Assembly: GCA_003116995.1 (NCBI GenBank)
Contig: BDSL01000048.1
Coordinates: 124,001 to 188,000 of the forward strand
Direction of reading: 5' to 3'
Source of the DNA: Yamagishiella unicocca
Lineage: Eukaryota; Chlorophyta; Chlorophyceae; Chlamydomonadales; Volvocaceae
DNA: 64,000 bases
Shown here: positions 1 through 11,117 of the stretch, in pieces
Numbering within the stretch: position 1 is the stretch's first letter
Layout of the letters: each line of letters starts with the position of its first letter
Program-made: the position numbers and the translations under genes
Notes under the pieces: generated by a model
Databases searched by the model: none
Seen by the model: only the letters and a program-made list of their open reading frames with translations
What the model was told of the DNA's origin: nothing

Positions 1-88
1 GATTTCCTGCTCCTTCCCTCCGGCCGCGTACGCTTGCTCCACGCAGTCCCCTCGCTGGACCTCAAAATGCACTCGTGCTCACCTCTCC

Positions 89-521
89 CTCTCCTCCGCA
101 GGTGCCCACCCGCATCAGTGGCGTGCCCTCCGAAATCCTGAGCCCCGAGAACGTGTGGCCCTCTGAGGACGCCTTCGCCGCCACCCTCAACCAGCTGGGT
201 CACATGTTCGTCAAGAACTTCGAGCACTTCAGGTATGAGCGGCCAGCGACAGTAGCCAAGTGGGTAGATCACTAGTGGTGCTGACCCGCCAGTGGCCGCT
301 ACTGACGAGTCTGCTGCCCGACCGATCTTCCACGTCGCCGCCGCCCTGCTGAAGCCCCATGCTCGGCCCTTACCGACACCACCCTGCTTGTCTTGCCATC
401 GCCCCCGCAGCGATGGCGACGCATTCGTGGGCGAGGAGATGGCGGCACGCATCCTGACTGGCGGGCCCAAGCCGCTGCCGGAGGAGGACGTGGCCAAGAA
501 GGGCTTCGGGGCCATTAAGAC
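89..521 (+). repeat. 433-bp block duplicated at 8868-9300
   Basis: The block runs from 13 bases before the penultimate PEPCK exon to the codons for AIKT. It matches 8868-9300 without indels and with about three substitutions that I can see (two in or just after the penultimate exon, one ATT/ATC near the end). The intron inside is as conserved as the exons, yet similarity stops abruptly at both ends. Confidence 0.9.
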
Positions 522-552
522 TGTCGTCATGGCATACGCTGTGAGGGCTTAG
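102..552 (+). CDS. PEP carboxykinase (ATP), upstream copy, 3' end only
   Basis: Two C-terminal exons (102-232 and 411-552) of an ATP-dependent phosphoenolpyruvate carboxykinase whose 5' part lies outside the window. The enzyme converts oxaloacetate and ATP to PEP, CO2 and ADP. The protein segments ([19 protein letters not shown], then [18 protein letters not shown]) match the end of the complete copy at 5086-9304 residue for residue. An AG acceptor precedes 102, a GT donor follows 232 and an AG acceptor precedes 411. After the shared AIKT the two copies part: this one reads on VVMAYAVRA and stops at 550-552, while the other stops directly. Whether this extra tail is translated or a further splice removes it cannot be decided here. 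The product is very likely PEPCK; whether the full upstream gene is intact is unknown. Confidence 0.85.
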
Positions 553-856
553 GAGCAGGCAGCACCGCTGACATTATTTTCTTTTTGCTGCTGTGGTTGA
601 ACCTTGTGTACTTTGGTCATCTCGCCATCCATTGGAGCGAGGTCCCTCTGGCGATAATGGGCTTGGGCTTGTCTCCGGATGGGGGGCATTCATGTTTGTC
701 GCTACCAGTAAGCAACCCGTCCGGGCTATACTTGAAACTCATAAAAGTCAATTGTGCCAGTCATCAGACCCTGCTTGTCTGCGGGAGTCAGCCGGATAAT
801 TAGCGCCATGGTGGATGTCATGTATCCATGCAGTACATGTTCCGCGCGAGTGCGTG

Positions 857-861
857 TGTAA
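857..861 (+). terminator. TGTAA poly(A) signal of upstream PEPCK copy
   Basis: TGTAA, the usual chlorophyte polyadenylation signal, lies about 305 bases after the stop codon at 552. It is the first one in this orientation. Confidence 0.5.
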
Positions 862-2055
862 ATATGCCGTACGGTTAACACGCAACCCCGGGATCCAGCG
901 GCTACCAGGCAATGTACCAGGGGATGCGGCAAAAGACGAGAGCGGAGGGTTCACAAGCTTTGTCCTTTGCTATTGCTAATCTGGTTATGCGATATTTTGG
1001 GAGCGGCGCTGGCGTCTGGGTCCAGACTAGGTTGCTGCACATTTGGGATTTGTTTGTTTGTGTTGTTTCATTGGTGGTGGCGGTGGTGTACAGCGTCCTC
1101 TCTCTTGAGCTACCCACCATAGTGTATTGCTCCGTTTGGATCCGGCTATTGGATTTCGGATTTGAATGTTATACATTGCTTTCCGATGGCAAGGGCTCAT
1201 GCCAGTGCCGATCGCACGGCGGAGGGTTGCCCTCTGGTTAGCTAACTCAGAACGGTCGGCGGCTCTGCCGGGTTGGCCCGGATATGCCCGCACCCTGCTC
1301 TGCATGGGCCCACATGGGTCGGATGGGTTGCTTGGTCGGATGCGCTGTGGCAGGTGGCGGCGGTACCGTAGTTGCATCTGGGGGCCGGCGCGTCCCATGG
1401 GGAACGCTATCCGATTGCCGCACGGCAGCACTGTTAATTCATGTGTGGACATTGTGTGAATTCTGTATAAGGCGTCGCAGCTATTTGTGCTGAAGCAATG
1501 TCGGCGTGACATGGCTTCCAGTGTTTCGACAGAGCAAGCCTTCGTCCTGGCTGTGCCACGGCGTGGCCAGAGCTCGCTCAGTGCTGTAATCTAGTATTTT
1601 GTGCATGATGCATTTCTGAGCCACGGAGTAAAAAATCGGGATACTAAACATCTGTGGGTGATATGGTGGCACGTAAGTAACGATAGCAGCCAGCAGCCAC
1701 GGCGTAGTAAGTACTAAGTGGGTGACCTTGCATACGGTCATACGACTTGCGTGTCTGTCGCTGCGGGTCCCCAACGTGCGGAGCCAGAACGTGACTGCCG
1801 CACGCGCGAATGTACTTCTGGTGTAGGAAGACGTGTACCCGGCTGTCCCCTGCAATATTGTCACCTCTTCTGAAGTTAACTTTGGCCTTAGTTTAAGAAT
1901 CGCTTAGCTTGGTTTGGCAAACTGTCACCGCTGAAAACTAGTTCCAGGACCAATTCAAAAGGAGGTGACGAGCATGACGAGCATGAAAAGCATGAGGAGC
2001 CGCGGTCCCTAATTGTCTCTTTATATGGGTGTAATCTGGGTCACTCGATTTAAAG
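862..2055. other. Intergenic stretch, no gene supported
   Basis: Open frames here are short, overlap on both strands and show no splice-consistent or family-like protein. A short imperfect repeat of a GAGCATGA-type motif is seen near 1968-2000. The last few hundred bases should hold the promoter of the gene that starts at 2056. Confidence 0.4.
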
Positions 2056-3621
2056 ATGGGGCCGAAGGACTTGATCCATGACTCCCTGGGCTCATTGTTG
2101 TGTAGTGCTGATGGGCATCGTCGCCTTGGCGACGGGAGCCATTTAACCGCAGCAGCCGCAGGCTCTAGCAAGCAAAGAGGACTTGTCAGGGACAAGACTT
2201 ACAATGGCCAAGACTGGAACAATTCGACCCTGGTAGGGAAAAAGAGCGGCTCAGATGTCTGGCCTCGCTGCTGAGCTGGATGCCGGAACCCTTCGCCTAC
2301 GCAGGTAGTGCCTGTTCCCAATAAAATATCCCTCGGAAACAAGGAAAACGGCAGGCCCTCATCACAAAAAGCTACCAGCAAGCTTGCGGGTCAACATCAT
2401 GGTCAGCCGGCTTTCCAGCGAGACTTTCCGGGTATGCATGCCAACATTCGTGGCGGAAAAGGGAAGACAGAGCATGCATGGCAGGCACTAATTTAACACG
2501 CTGGATTTCGTCTGCCCCAGGCAGTGCATCAATTTCACCTGTGACAGATGAGGAGCTGACGAGCTCCGACTTCAACTCCTGGCTGATTTCCCGGGGCATG
2601 ATAACCACATCCCTGCCTGGCGTCGTGCTCGCCAACATTCATGCGCTTTGGCAGAAAGCCAGACAGCTAGCGCAACACGCAAACGAATCGCAGGTGGGTC
2701 ATGCAGGCTTGCGACATGAGTGGCACTCCTTCAGTTAGGTACATTGTAGCCGTCAGTGTCTAGTTGCATATTAATGTGGTGTGTTCTTCAACATTCGTGT
2801 GTATGGACTGCACTAGCTCCTTCCGCCCATATATACCTTCCAGCGCTATTTATGGCAACCAACAAAACGGTATCAGCGGCACTAACCAAGCCGTTCCCAA
2901 CACTTCTGTGACTTCACAGCTGTCTGGGGTCCATGTTTTCGAGCATTCCCAGCCTGTTGATCGGGCGCTAGCCCAGTGCCCCTTGCGCGGCACTGACGAA
3001 GAGGACTCGTCTTCGCAGTCAGCAATGCCGAACCTGGCCTCGCAGCGGCAACGTTCCTCGTCGAACGCAGAGGCAGTGGCATCACCAGCTCTATCGGCAC
3101 TAAGCCTGGTCTCACAGCAGCAGGCGCCCGTCGCATTCTCCGCATGGGCAGCCCATGTTCAAGGCTGTGAGACCCCTTGCAGCGCTTATCCAGGCCAGCA
3201 CTCCTCGTCGGGTGTATGGGAAGCATGGTCACCTACGTGGTCAGCAATGCCCAGCCAGATCGCACATTCGCAACACTCCCCGTCGGGCATAACTCCATTA
3301 GCACTAAGCTGCACCTCTCAGCGGCAGGCACCCGTCGCGTTTGCAGCATTGGGGGCGAACGTACAGGACTGTGAGACTCCATGCAGTGCCTGTCCAGGCG
3401 AGATCTCCTCATCGCTCACGACGGTGCCGCTGTCGCCGTCTCAATCGGCATCACTAAGCTTGATCTCACAAGTGCAGCCACCGATTCCGTTCGCCGCATG
3501 GGCAGCGCGTGCTCAGGGTGAGCAGACGCCCTGCAGTGCCCCGTCCGGCCTGGTTGTGACGCCATCGCCGGTACGTATGTCTCCCAAGCGTACCCTGACA
3601 TCCGAGGCTCCTTCATCGTGA
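2056..3621 (+). CDS. Unrecognised Ser/Ala/Gln-rich protein with three internal repeats
   Basis: Proposed exons 2056-2232, 2305-2431, 2521-2693 and 2764-3621 give 444 aa. The first three junctions agree in phase and have good GT and AG sites (acceptors after polypyrimidine at 2304 and 2520); the last junction (2693/2764) is less certain. I do not recognise a family. The N-terminal third is polar; a more ordered stretch around DFNSWLISRGMITTS is encoded at 2569-2613. The last exon is low-complexity but contains three imperfect copies of a unit of about 35 residues with the pattern LS..SQ.Q.P..FAAWAA..Q..ETPCSA (about 3096-3205, 3299-3403, 3446-3540). Repeat conservation argues that the frame is translated. 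No signal peptide is evident. Function unknown; the first exon is the weakest part of the model. Confidence 0.5.
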
Positions 3622-3831
3622 GTAGGAGAAGGCCGCTGCACAATCCTATTCGGCATTAATCAGCGGTGAGCACTGAGAATGGCATAATGTTCGTGCTGAA
3701 TGCATCGTTGGCCTTTGGCGTTTCGAACGCAAACGATGCCTTTTTTTTATTTCTTCAAGTGATTAGAGATCAACCAGACCAGCAGAAGATGAGTTACACA
3801 TTTTGCAGGATTGCGTGTTGGGTTACCGTCA

Positions 3832-3836
3832 TGTAA
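3832..3836 (+). terminator. TGTAA poly(A) signal
   Basis: TGTAA about 210 bases after the stop of the repeat-containing protein ending at 3621. Confidence 0.5.
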
Positions 3837-5085
3837 AATGCTGGTGGGGCGGGCGGAGGGCATGCTGAAAATATGACTTGCTCGTACATCGGCCGCTGAA
3901 ATGGCATCAGGCGCTAGAGTGGAAGACGTGTGGAAGCTGCTGGGCTACGAGCTGCGCCTTCCTGGCTCGGTCGTCATGTAGTGTGCTGTTTTGTTGCCCT
4001 GTGCCTACGAGCGAGGTAGTATCATCTTTTTCAGTGGGCTACAGTGTGTCTTGTTCGTGGACTGCAAATGAAGCTGTAAGTTGCGGTATACCATACTCGC
4101 CGAAAGCAACTGTTTAGCATCAGCCCCATTCATGGGCCTGCTTCGCGAGGCCTTCCATAATACACCCACCCATCCCCACCTACCCCTCCATTGTGGGGTC
4201 TTCGTATAACCCCCTTATCTGTCCGTCCAATCTTGTGGATGGGCTCCCGAAGAGTACATGGTAGGAAGATACGGTTAGTTGTCGCAGGTATTACGCCGTT
4301 ATTTAACCCAGTTACCGTTGATGGAAATGTGGACCCAAAGTCTGTGACTCCTCACTGAAGGCGCTGAAGGTTGGACGTGAGGACAACCGGGCGTGGCAGT
4401 GGAATGGCTGAATCCACAGTAACAAACTACAGAGTATGGCTCAGCAAATGACTTCAATGCAAAGAAGAGAACCTTCTGCTCACAAGGAATGGTCGGGAAC
4501 CAATGAAGCGCATCTCCGTTAGCATGCTTCGAAACCAGTACGATGGCCCAGGCTTCTAAACGCTTCGCAATCGGTAGGTTGCGTCAATATTTCCATCTTG
4601 CATTGCCAGCATCCGTCAAAAGTTTATCGCAATGCCCCCTGCTTCGTCTTTAGCTCCTCACAATACCTCGCAGTGGCGGACCGGGAGGCGTGCCGTGAAA
4701 ACTTTTCGCAAGGACGTGACAGCGGTATGCTGGCCTACAAGACACCTAGGGTTCTCACCTGCACTTACGGGTAGCTGCCGCCCAGCTACCATGCTGCGGG
4801 TAAGACTTGTCATCAGTCGGGGGCCAGCCAATGCTACTCAGCAGCGTAATTCGTCGACACGAATGCCATGATGAGCTCTTAAGGTGCAACGATATTTCAA
4901 TTGGGCTAAGCTGAACGCTGTTTACTTCATTGACCGGCGTAGCGCAGGTCCAAAGAACAACCGTCGGTGTAGAGCAGTTAACCTTGGCCGTGGCCTCGAA
5001 ACTCCTGTCTGTCCAGAATCCTACGTGGCGATAGAAAACGTCATTTTCATTTACACCGCCTCTGACCGCTCGGCCCCTGCAGTTC
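3837..5085. other. Intergenic / upstream region of PEPCK
   Basis: No convincing coding exon. The region must contain the PEPCK promoter and 5' leader. A CCCCTGCAG acceptor-like string sits just before the chosen PEPCK start, so an additional upstream exon (for example one encoding a targeting peptide) may be hidden here; I could not identify it. Confidence 0.35.
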
Positions 5086-7066
5086 ATGGCGCGCGAGAAT
5101 GTGCCGCCAGGCAACGACCCGGCGTTTCTGATGGGTAGCCGCTTCGCGCAGCAGTCGGGTCTCTCTCCGCAACTTGTTTATCGGAACCTTTCACCGCCGC
5201 AGCTCTATGAGCTGGTAAGGAAATGGTGCAGCACTAGGCCACGAGCGTTTCGTCCTAGGACAACCGCTCACCCTCACCTGCGTTACGTGCCTCTGCAGGC
5301 CCTCGCTTTCGAGCCGGGAACCCACATAACATCGACCGGCGCCCTAGCGACGCTGTCGGGTGAGCAGCGAGGGAACAGCGGCAGGGTTTGATCGTCGCAA
5401 AGATCCTGCTTTCCGAGCAGGTTGGGTAGGGAAGAGAGGGCCGGGTATGTAGTTTGCGCATGGCTTGCCAACGGCTCTCCAGTTGTGCCAAACAAACCAC
5501 TCCTGCACGTGACCCCCGGGTTAGCTCGCTCTCCGCATCGCCTCCTTTCCTCCTTGCTTGCCACCAGGCGAGAAGATGGGCCGCAGCCCCACAGACAAGT
5601 GAGGGGGGGGATGAGGGCCAGCCAATGGCGTAGGAAGGTCACTTATCAGCGAGCATCATGTACGAGTGCGGCTTGGTCGTCTGCACGATTTGTCCACATC
5701 TCTAAGCTCCGCTGCGTACGTCATCTTCCTTGCACTCCCCAGCCCTGATCTCCACCCGCACCGAACAGGCGCATTGTTCGCGACCCCGAGACTGAGAAGG
5801 ACCTGTGGTGGGGGCCGTACTCGCCCAACTACGTCATGGACGACAGGTGGGTCGGGGGTGGGCGTGTGGGTTCTGGGGAAAGGGAGAATGGATACGAGTG
5901 GGCCTCGAAGGCCGTGGTGACGGTCAGATGAAGGTGGACCGCCTCTAACCTTTGTATCCACCTCCTCCTTCATCCGCAGGACCTTCCTGACCAACCGCGA
6001 GCGCGCCGTGGACTACCTCAACACCCTGGACCGCATCTACGTGGTCGACGCCTTCGTCAACTGGGACCCGCAGTCCCGGCTCAAGGTCCGGGTGGTGACC
6101 AGCCGCGCATACCACGCGCTGTTCATGCACAACATGCTCATAAGGCCCACCGCAGAGGAGCTGGAGAACTTCGGCGAGCCAGGTAAGGGCGCGGGCGGGA
6201 CTGGGTCTGAGGGTGCGGGGTTTGTGACCTCCGGACTGCGTTGCTATCACCGCTACTCGGAAAGAGCCCCCCGGACCACCCCTGCCACATGCTGCCCTCA
6301 CCCGCCATTCCCGGCCCCTCCCGCACGCCCCACAGATTTCGTGATCTACAACGCGGGCGCCTTCCCAGCCAACAAGTACACCAATGTGGGTCGGGCCGCT
6401 CCATGGGCGGCCAAACAGGGAAGGGAGTACATGCCCCCGGGCATTATGCCGACCCTACACGCGCATCTCTTGTCACTTCCTCTGCTCACCTCCTCCGCCA
6501 CACAGTACATGACCAGCCGGACGTCCATCGACATGAGCCTCAAGCACAAGGAGATGGTCATCCTCGGAACCATGTATGCAGGCGAGATGAAGAAGGGCGT
6601 CTTCACGTGAGTAACGGTGGTCCTAGAAGAGGAGAGGGGGCATACTTGGATGGAGGGCGCCAGAGTAACCCTTCCCCCCTCCGCCTCCTCCCTCAGGCTC
6701 ATGCACTACCTGATGCCCATGCAAGGCAAGCTGTCCCTGCACTCAGGCTGCAACGTGGGCGCAGCCGGCGACGTGACGCTGTTTTTCGGACTCAGCGGGA
6801 CGGGCAAGACCACGCTGTCGGCAGGTGGGTGGGTGGATGGGGATTTGAGTTACCGGAACGTGGTTTACGGTATTAAGGCAGTGTCAGGGTATAGAAAAAC
6901 GAGGAAAGTGGGGCGGTGTCGACGTGTGAAGGCGGCACTGGGGTGCAAAGTGGTTGGAGCCAGGGCTCCCTTATACTTACGGCCTCCTCTAACGCCCTGA
7001 TTGACGCCCCCAGACCCCAAGCGGCCTTTGATTGGCGACGACGAGCACGTGTGGTGCGACACCGGG

Positions 7067-7099
<33 letters not shown>

Positions 7100-9304
7100 T
7101 GCATCGGCCTTAAAAAGGAGACGGAGCCGGAGATCTGGAACGCGATCCGGTGAGGAGGCGGGGCCGGGGGCGAGGGCAGCGGTGAACTGGCGCCTGGTAG
7201 GCTGACTGACTGTGGGAACGAAGGGTTACTACGGATCCGTACATCGTCTTCCCACCCGACAATCCATTGTATTTTTAAGTTTGTTGTCATAATGTGTGTG
7301 TTGTTAATAAATATTATTTTTTGTCATATTCGGCCTGCTTCCTTGGTCGTGCCAGGCAAACGTTGCCTGGCCAGACTCAGGGCCCTCACATCCGCATTGT
7401 CCTCGTGTCCCCTTCAATACCCATGAATGACTCTCTCGCCTTCCGCCTATACCCACCAGCTTCGGCACTGTGCTCGAAAACGTGGAGTACGACCCCGACA
7501 CTCGCGAGGTGGACTACGAGTCGCAGAAGCTGACAGAGAACACCCGCGCGTCGTACCCCATCGAGTACATGGCCAATGCTTGCATTCCCTGCGTGGGCGG
7601 CCATCCCAAGAACGTCATCCTGCTCGCCTGCGACGCGTTCGGCGTGTTGCCACCCGTGAGCCGCCTGACGCCGGAGCAGGCCATGTACCACTTCATCAGC
7701 GGGTACACGGCAAAGGTGCGGCAGGGGCTTCGACGGAGCTGAGAGCGTGTGTGTGTGGGTGTTGACCGTGGCGAGACCTTGATTCATTCGTTTTCTCTTC
7801 CGACGTTGATGCAGGTTGCGGGCACGGAGGTCGGCGTCAAGGAGCCGTCTGCCACCTTCAGCGCCTGCTTCGGTTCAGCCTTCCTCATGATGCACCCCTA
7901 CAAGTGAGGCAAGGGGCGGGGGTGGCCGGGAGGGAGGGCCAGACGGCACTGATAAAGTTCCATCCTTGTTGTCGGTGTGCCTCTTGTCGGGATTGGAGAT
8001 CGCACACGGACAGGTACCACAGTGGATGTACTACGGTACTCATGGCTCATGGGCATCCAAACCCGCTGCCTCTGTCCCTTCCCCTCTGCCCTCCTCCCGC
8101 CCAGGTACGCCACCATGCTCGCGAACAAGATGGCCAGCCACGGCACCACCGCGTGGCTGGTCAACACGGGCTGGACCGGGGGCAAGTGAGTGCAAGGGGC
8201 GGGGACGGGGCAGGGAGGAGGGCGAGGGCCGGCTGAGAGGGGAAACGTACGTCTCCATTTAATAAGTTAGTAAATCCGGCGAGGAAACGTTTGGGACGCC
8301 CCGCCGTATTTGCCCCATGAGGGCGGGGCGGGGGTGTAGTGCGGATGCTTACTCAATACTGCCTGCTAGTGCTGCGGGACTGCCTGCTGTATTGACTGTT
8401 CACGGCTGCCGCGTACGACGGCAGGTACGGCGTGGGCAAGCGTATCAGCCTCAAGCACACTCGTGCCATCATCGACGCCATCCACAACGGCGAACTGGAG
8501 CGCACCGAGCACGTGACCACACCCATCTTCGAGCTGCAGGTGGGCTATTCGGGCTGCGGCCTGGCGGGTCCCGGGAACCGGCGCCACAGCCAACTCGCTT
8601 ACGGATGTCGTAGTAGTAACTGTTACTGTTGACCCTATACCATATGTTAGAGCCATCGGGCCGGTATCGTGCTGCGTTCCAAGTTGCCTCTTGGGCTCAT
8701 TGAGTTGAACCTCACCTGAGCGACCCGCAGAGGCTCCCCGGCTCCGCCAGCAGGGAGCAGTTGATCTCCTGCAGCCGTGAGGTGGTGGGACCCATGTGGG
8801 CTGCACCCCAGCGAACTAGCCGGCTGAGCAGCACGCAAGCTGACGGCCTGACCCCCTCCGCCGCGGCCTCTCCTCCGCAGGTGCCCACCCGCATCAGTGG
8901 CGTGCCCTCCGAAATCCTGAGCCCCGAGAACGTGTGGCCCTCTGAGGACGCCTTCGCCGCCACCCTCAACCAGCTGGGTCACATGTTCGTCAAGAACTTC
9001 GAACACTTCAGGTATGAGCGACCAGCGACAGTAGCCAAGTGGGTAGATCACTAGTGGTGCTGACCCGCCAGTGGCCGCTACTGACGAGTCTGCTGCCCGA
9101 CCGATCTTCCACGTCGCCGCCGCCCTGCTGAAGCCCCATGCTCGGCCCTTACCGACACCACCCTGCTTGTCTTGCCATCGCCCCCGCAGCGATGGCGACG
9201 CATTCGTGGGCGAGGAGATGGCGGCACGCATCCTGACTGGCGGGCCCAAGCCGCTGCCGGAGGAGGACGTGGCCAAGAAGGGCTTCGGGGCCATCAAGAC
9301 CTAG
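5086..9304 (+). CDS. PCK: Phosphoenolpyruvate carboxykinase (ATP), complete
   Basis: Fifteen exons: 5086-5214, 5299-5359, 5568-5598, 5769-5846, 5980-6182, 6336-6385, 6506-6606, 6697-6824, 7014-7149, 7460-7715, 7815-7903, 8105-8185, 8425-8539, 8881-9011, 9190-9304, all in phase, giving 567 aa, normal for plant/algal ATP-type PEPCK. The enzyme decarboxylates and phosphorylates oxaloacetate to PEP in gluconeogenesis and C4-acid metabolism. Visible motifs: substrate loop GRSPTDKR, P-loop GLSGTGKTT (about residues 249-257), metal/nucleotide motif IGDDEHVW (267-274), and GWTGGKYGVGKR. The ATG at 5086 is the first in-frame start; 5084 follows a CCCCTGCAG..C string that could be a splice acceptor, so a longer N-terminus is possible. 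The stop (TAG 9302-9304) directly follows AIKT, unlike the upstream copy. Confidence 0.96.
8868..9300 (+). repeat. Second copy of the PEPCK 3' block
   Basis: Partner of the block at 89-521: acceptor tract, exon 14, intron 14 and most of exon 15. The upstream intron (8540-8880) is not similar to bases 1-88 apart from the final 13 bases. Confidence 0.9.
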
Positions 9305-9971
9305 ATGCCGGCTGCTGCATGCGTGCGTTGCTCGCCTCTCGCTCCACGGCCGCGCCAATCCGAAACGACGCACCAACCCAAAAACATCTATGATTTTGTT
9401 GTCCAAGGACGTTGCATATGCTGGCCACGAAGTCGACAAAGGTGACTTGGCAGTTGGGCCCCTCGCGTCTACGTGCATCACGTGATGTGATGTGTGCCCC
9501 CGTGTTTCATTTCCCGCAAGTAGTCCTAGTGTGGGGCATATTGTGCCATACATTGCATCTGATGGCCGACCTACTGTTCAGATAACGTCGGGAGGTCCAG
9601 CATTTGAGACCCGCGTGGCGCACATGCAGCTCCGCCTCTTGGATGCTTGGCGGTGTGCCGGTCGCGTGTCGCAGGGAACGCGTGCGCGCTGAGCTGGCGA
9701 ACCGGCGCGGGGCCGCCAGCGTTGGCAGATGCTGGCGGCGAGGCGGCCCGGCGTCGAGGGGGCCCTCGTGCGCCCCACCCCGCCCCGTCCCGCAAGCGCC
9801 GCAGCTGACAGCCCATGACTCCATATTGCGGCATGGCGTTAATTTTCCAATTTCGTGGTGCCGCGCACATGCCTCATAACGCGCTACCACACCATCCTGG
9901 TGGTTTGCTGTGTGGCAAGGGAGCCCAGCCTACCCGCGAGCACCCACCAGCGGGCGGTGGCTCCTTAGTGC

Positions 9972-9976
9972 TGTAA
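9972..9976 (+). terminator. TGTAA poly(A) signal of PEPCK
   Basis: First TGTAA after the PEPCK stop, giving a 3' UTR of about 670 bases. Confidence 0.55.
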
Positions 9977-10601
9977 CAACACCCCGCCTAATCCCCCTAG
10001 TAGCCTAGTGTGAATATGCCGCAGCAGTCAAACGTCAATGCCCAAACACCTCATACCCTACATGTGACTTGTGGCTTGTGGCCAACCGTGACCAAACGCC
10101 AAATTAAACCGGCCTATCAGCCACGTGACTCACTCGGAACGCAAATCCAGAGGCCCATGACACGCTACATGGGCTATCGGGCCCCAGAAAGCAAGCAAGG
10201 ACCTGATCTTGTGCCAATCGCATCATCATCCTGCAACAAACAACTCATGCGTCAGTTGCGACAACCGCTCATACCAACTGCCTACCGATCACCCCAGCCC
10301 GTCGCCGCACTGCAATCACTCGTTGCATGGGCCCTCCGGGCTGCCCTGCCTGCCTGGCAGGGCAGCGCTAGCGGCCCGAACGCCTGGCACCAGCACCGAC
10401 CTTTCACAGGGCAAGGTGCGAGCAGCTTGGCGCCTTGCCGAGTGCGCGGGGCGTCTCAGCGCAGCAGTCCTCAGCCTCTCTCGCCACAACGTGTCGCTGC
10501 GCTGAACCAACAACTACACCACAGGGAAACAACACCCGCCCCCTGCCATAGCATTACAGCCACCCGCCGAGGCTCCCACCCGCTCAAACCCGACATCAAA
10601 A
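9977..10601. other. Tail-to-tail intergenic region
   Basis: Lies between the poly(A) signals of PEPCK (plus) and the E2 gene (minus). A long plus-strand open frame begins here but runs antisense into the E2 terminal exon and has no supporting features. No gene seen. Confidence 0.4.
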
Positions 10602-10606
10602 TTACA
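10602..10606 (-). terminator. TGTAA poly(A) signal (minus) of UBE2W-like E2
   Basis: TTACA on the plus strand, about 510 bases past the stop at 11118; a second one is at 10554-10558. Confidence 0.5.
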
Positions 10607-11117
10607 GAATGCAAGTGCAAGCAGGCAGCGCACCCAACCCAAAATCTGCCCACACGCCTGCCGCTGCCGCTACTCCTGGTACTGCCGCCTACTCGCCGTT
10701 GCTGTCGCCAGCAGCACCGACATCGCCCCTCCGCGGCCTATTCCGTCTACCATCACCACACTGCCAGCACCTACACCGCCGCTACCGACGATGCTTTGGT
10801 TGCCGCAATGCTACCCGCCGCCATAACAGTTCCAGCAGTCACCATCACGTCCCAATACATATCCGCAGCCCCCCTCTCGCCCTCACCTCACGATTGCCCG
10901 CCGCATTGCCCCCCGGGGGCCCCGCTCCGGCCGTCGCCGCCGCCCTCTCGTGCAGCGCATGGGCGGGACGCGCGGGACTGCGGGCTGGTGTTCAGAGCCA
11001 TCCTAGCGGCGGTCAAGGCCGCAAACCCTGCGCCCACTTGCCACCCAGCGACTGCGGCAGCGGCGACAATTGCGGCTCCTCTCCTCCCCTCCCCGGCCGC
11101 CTCCCCTCCGCTGCCCC

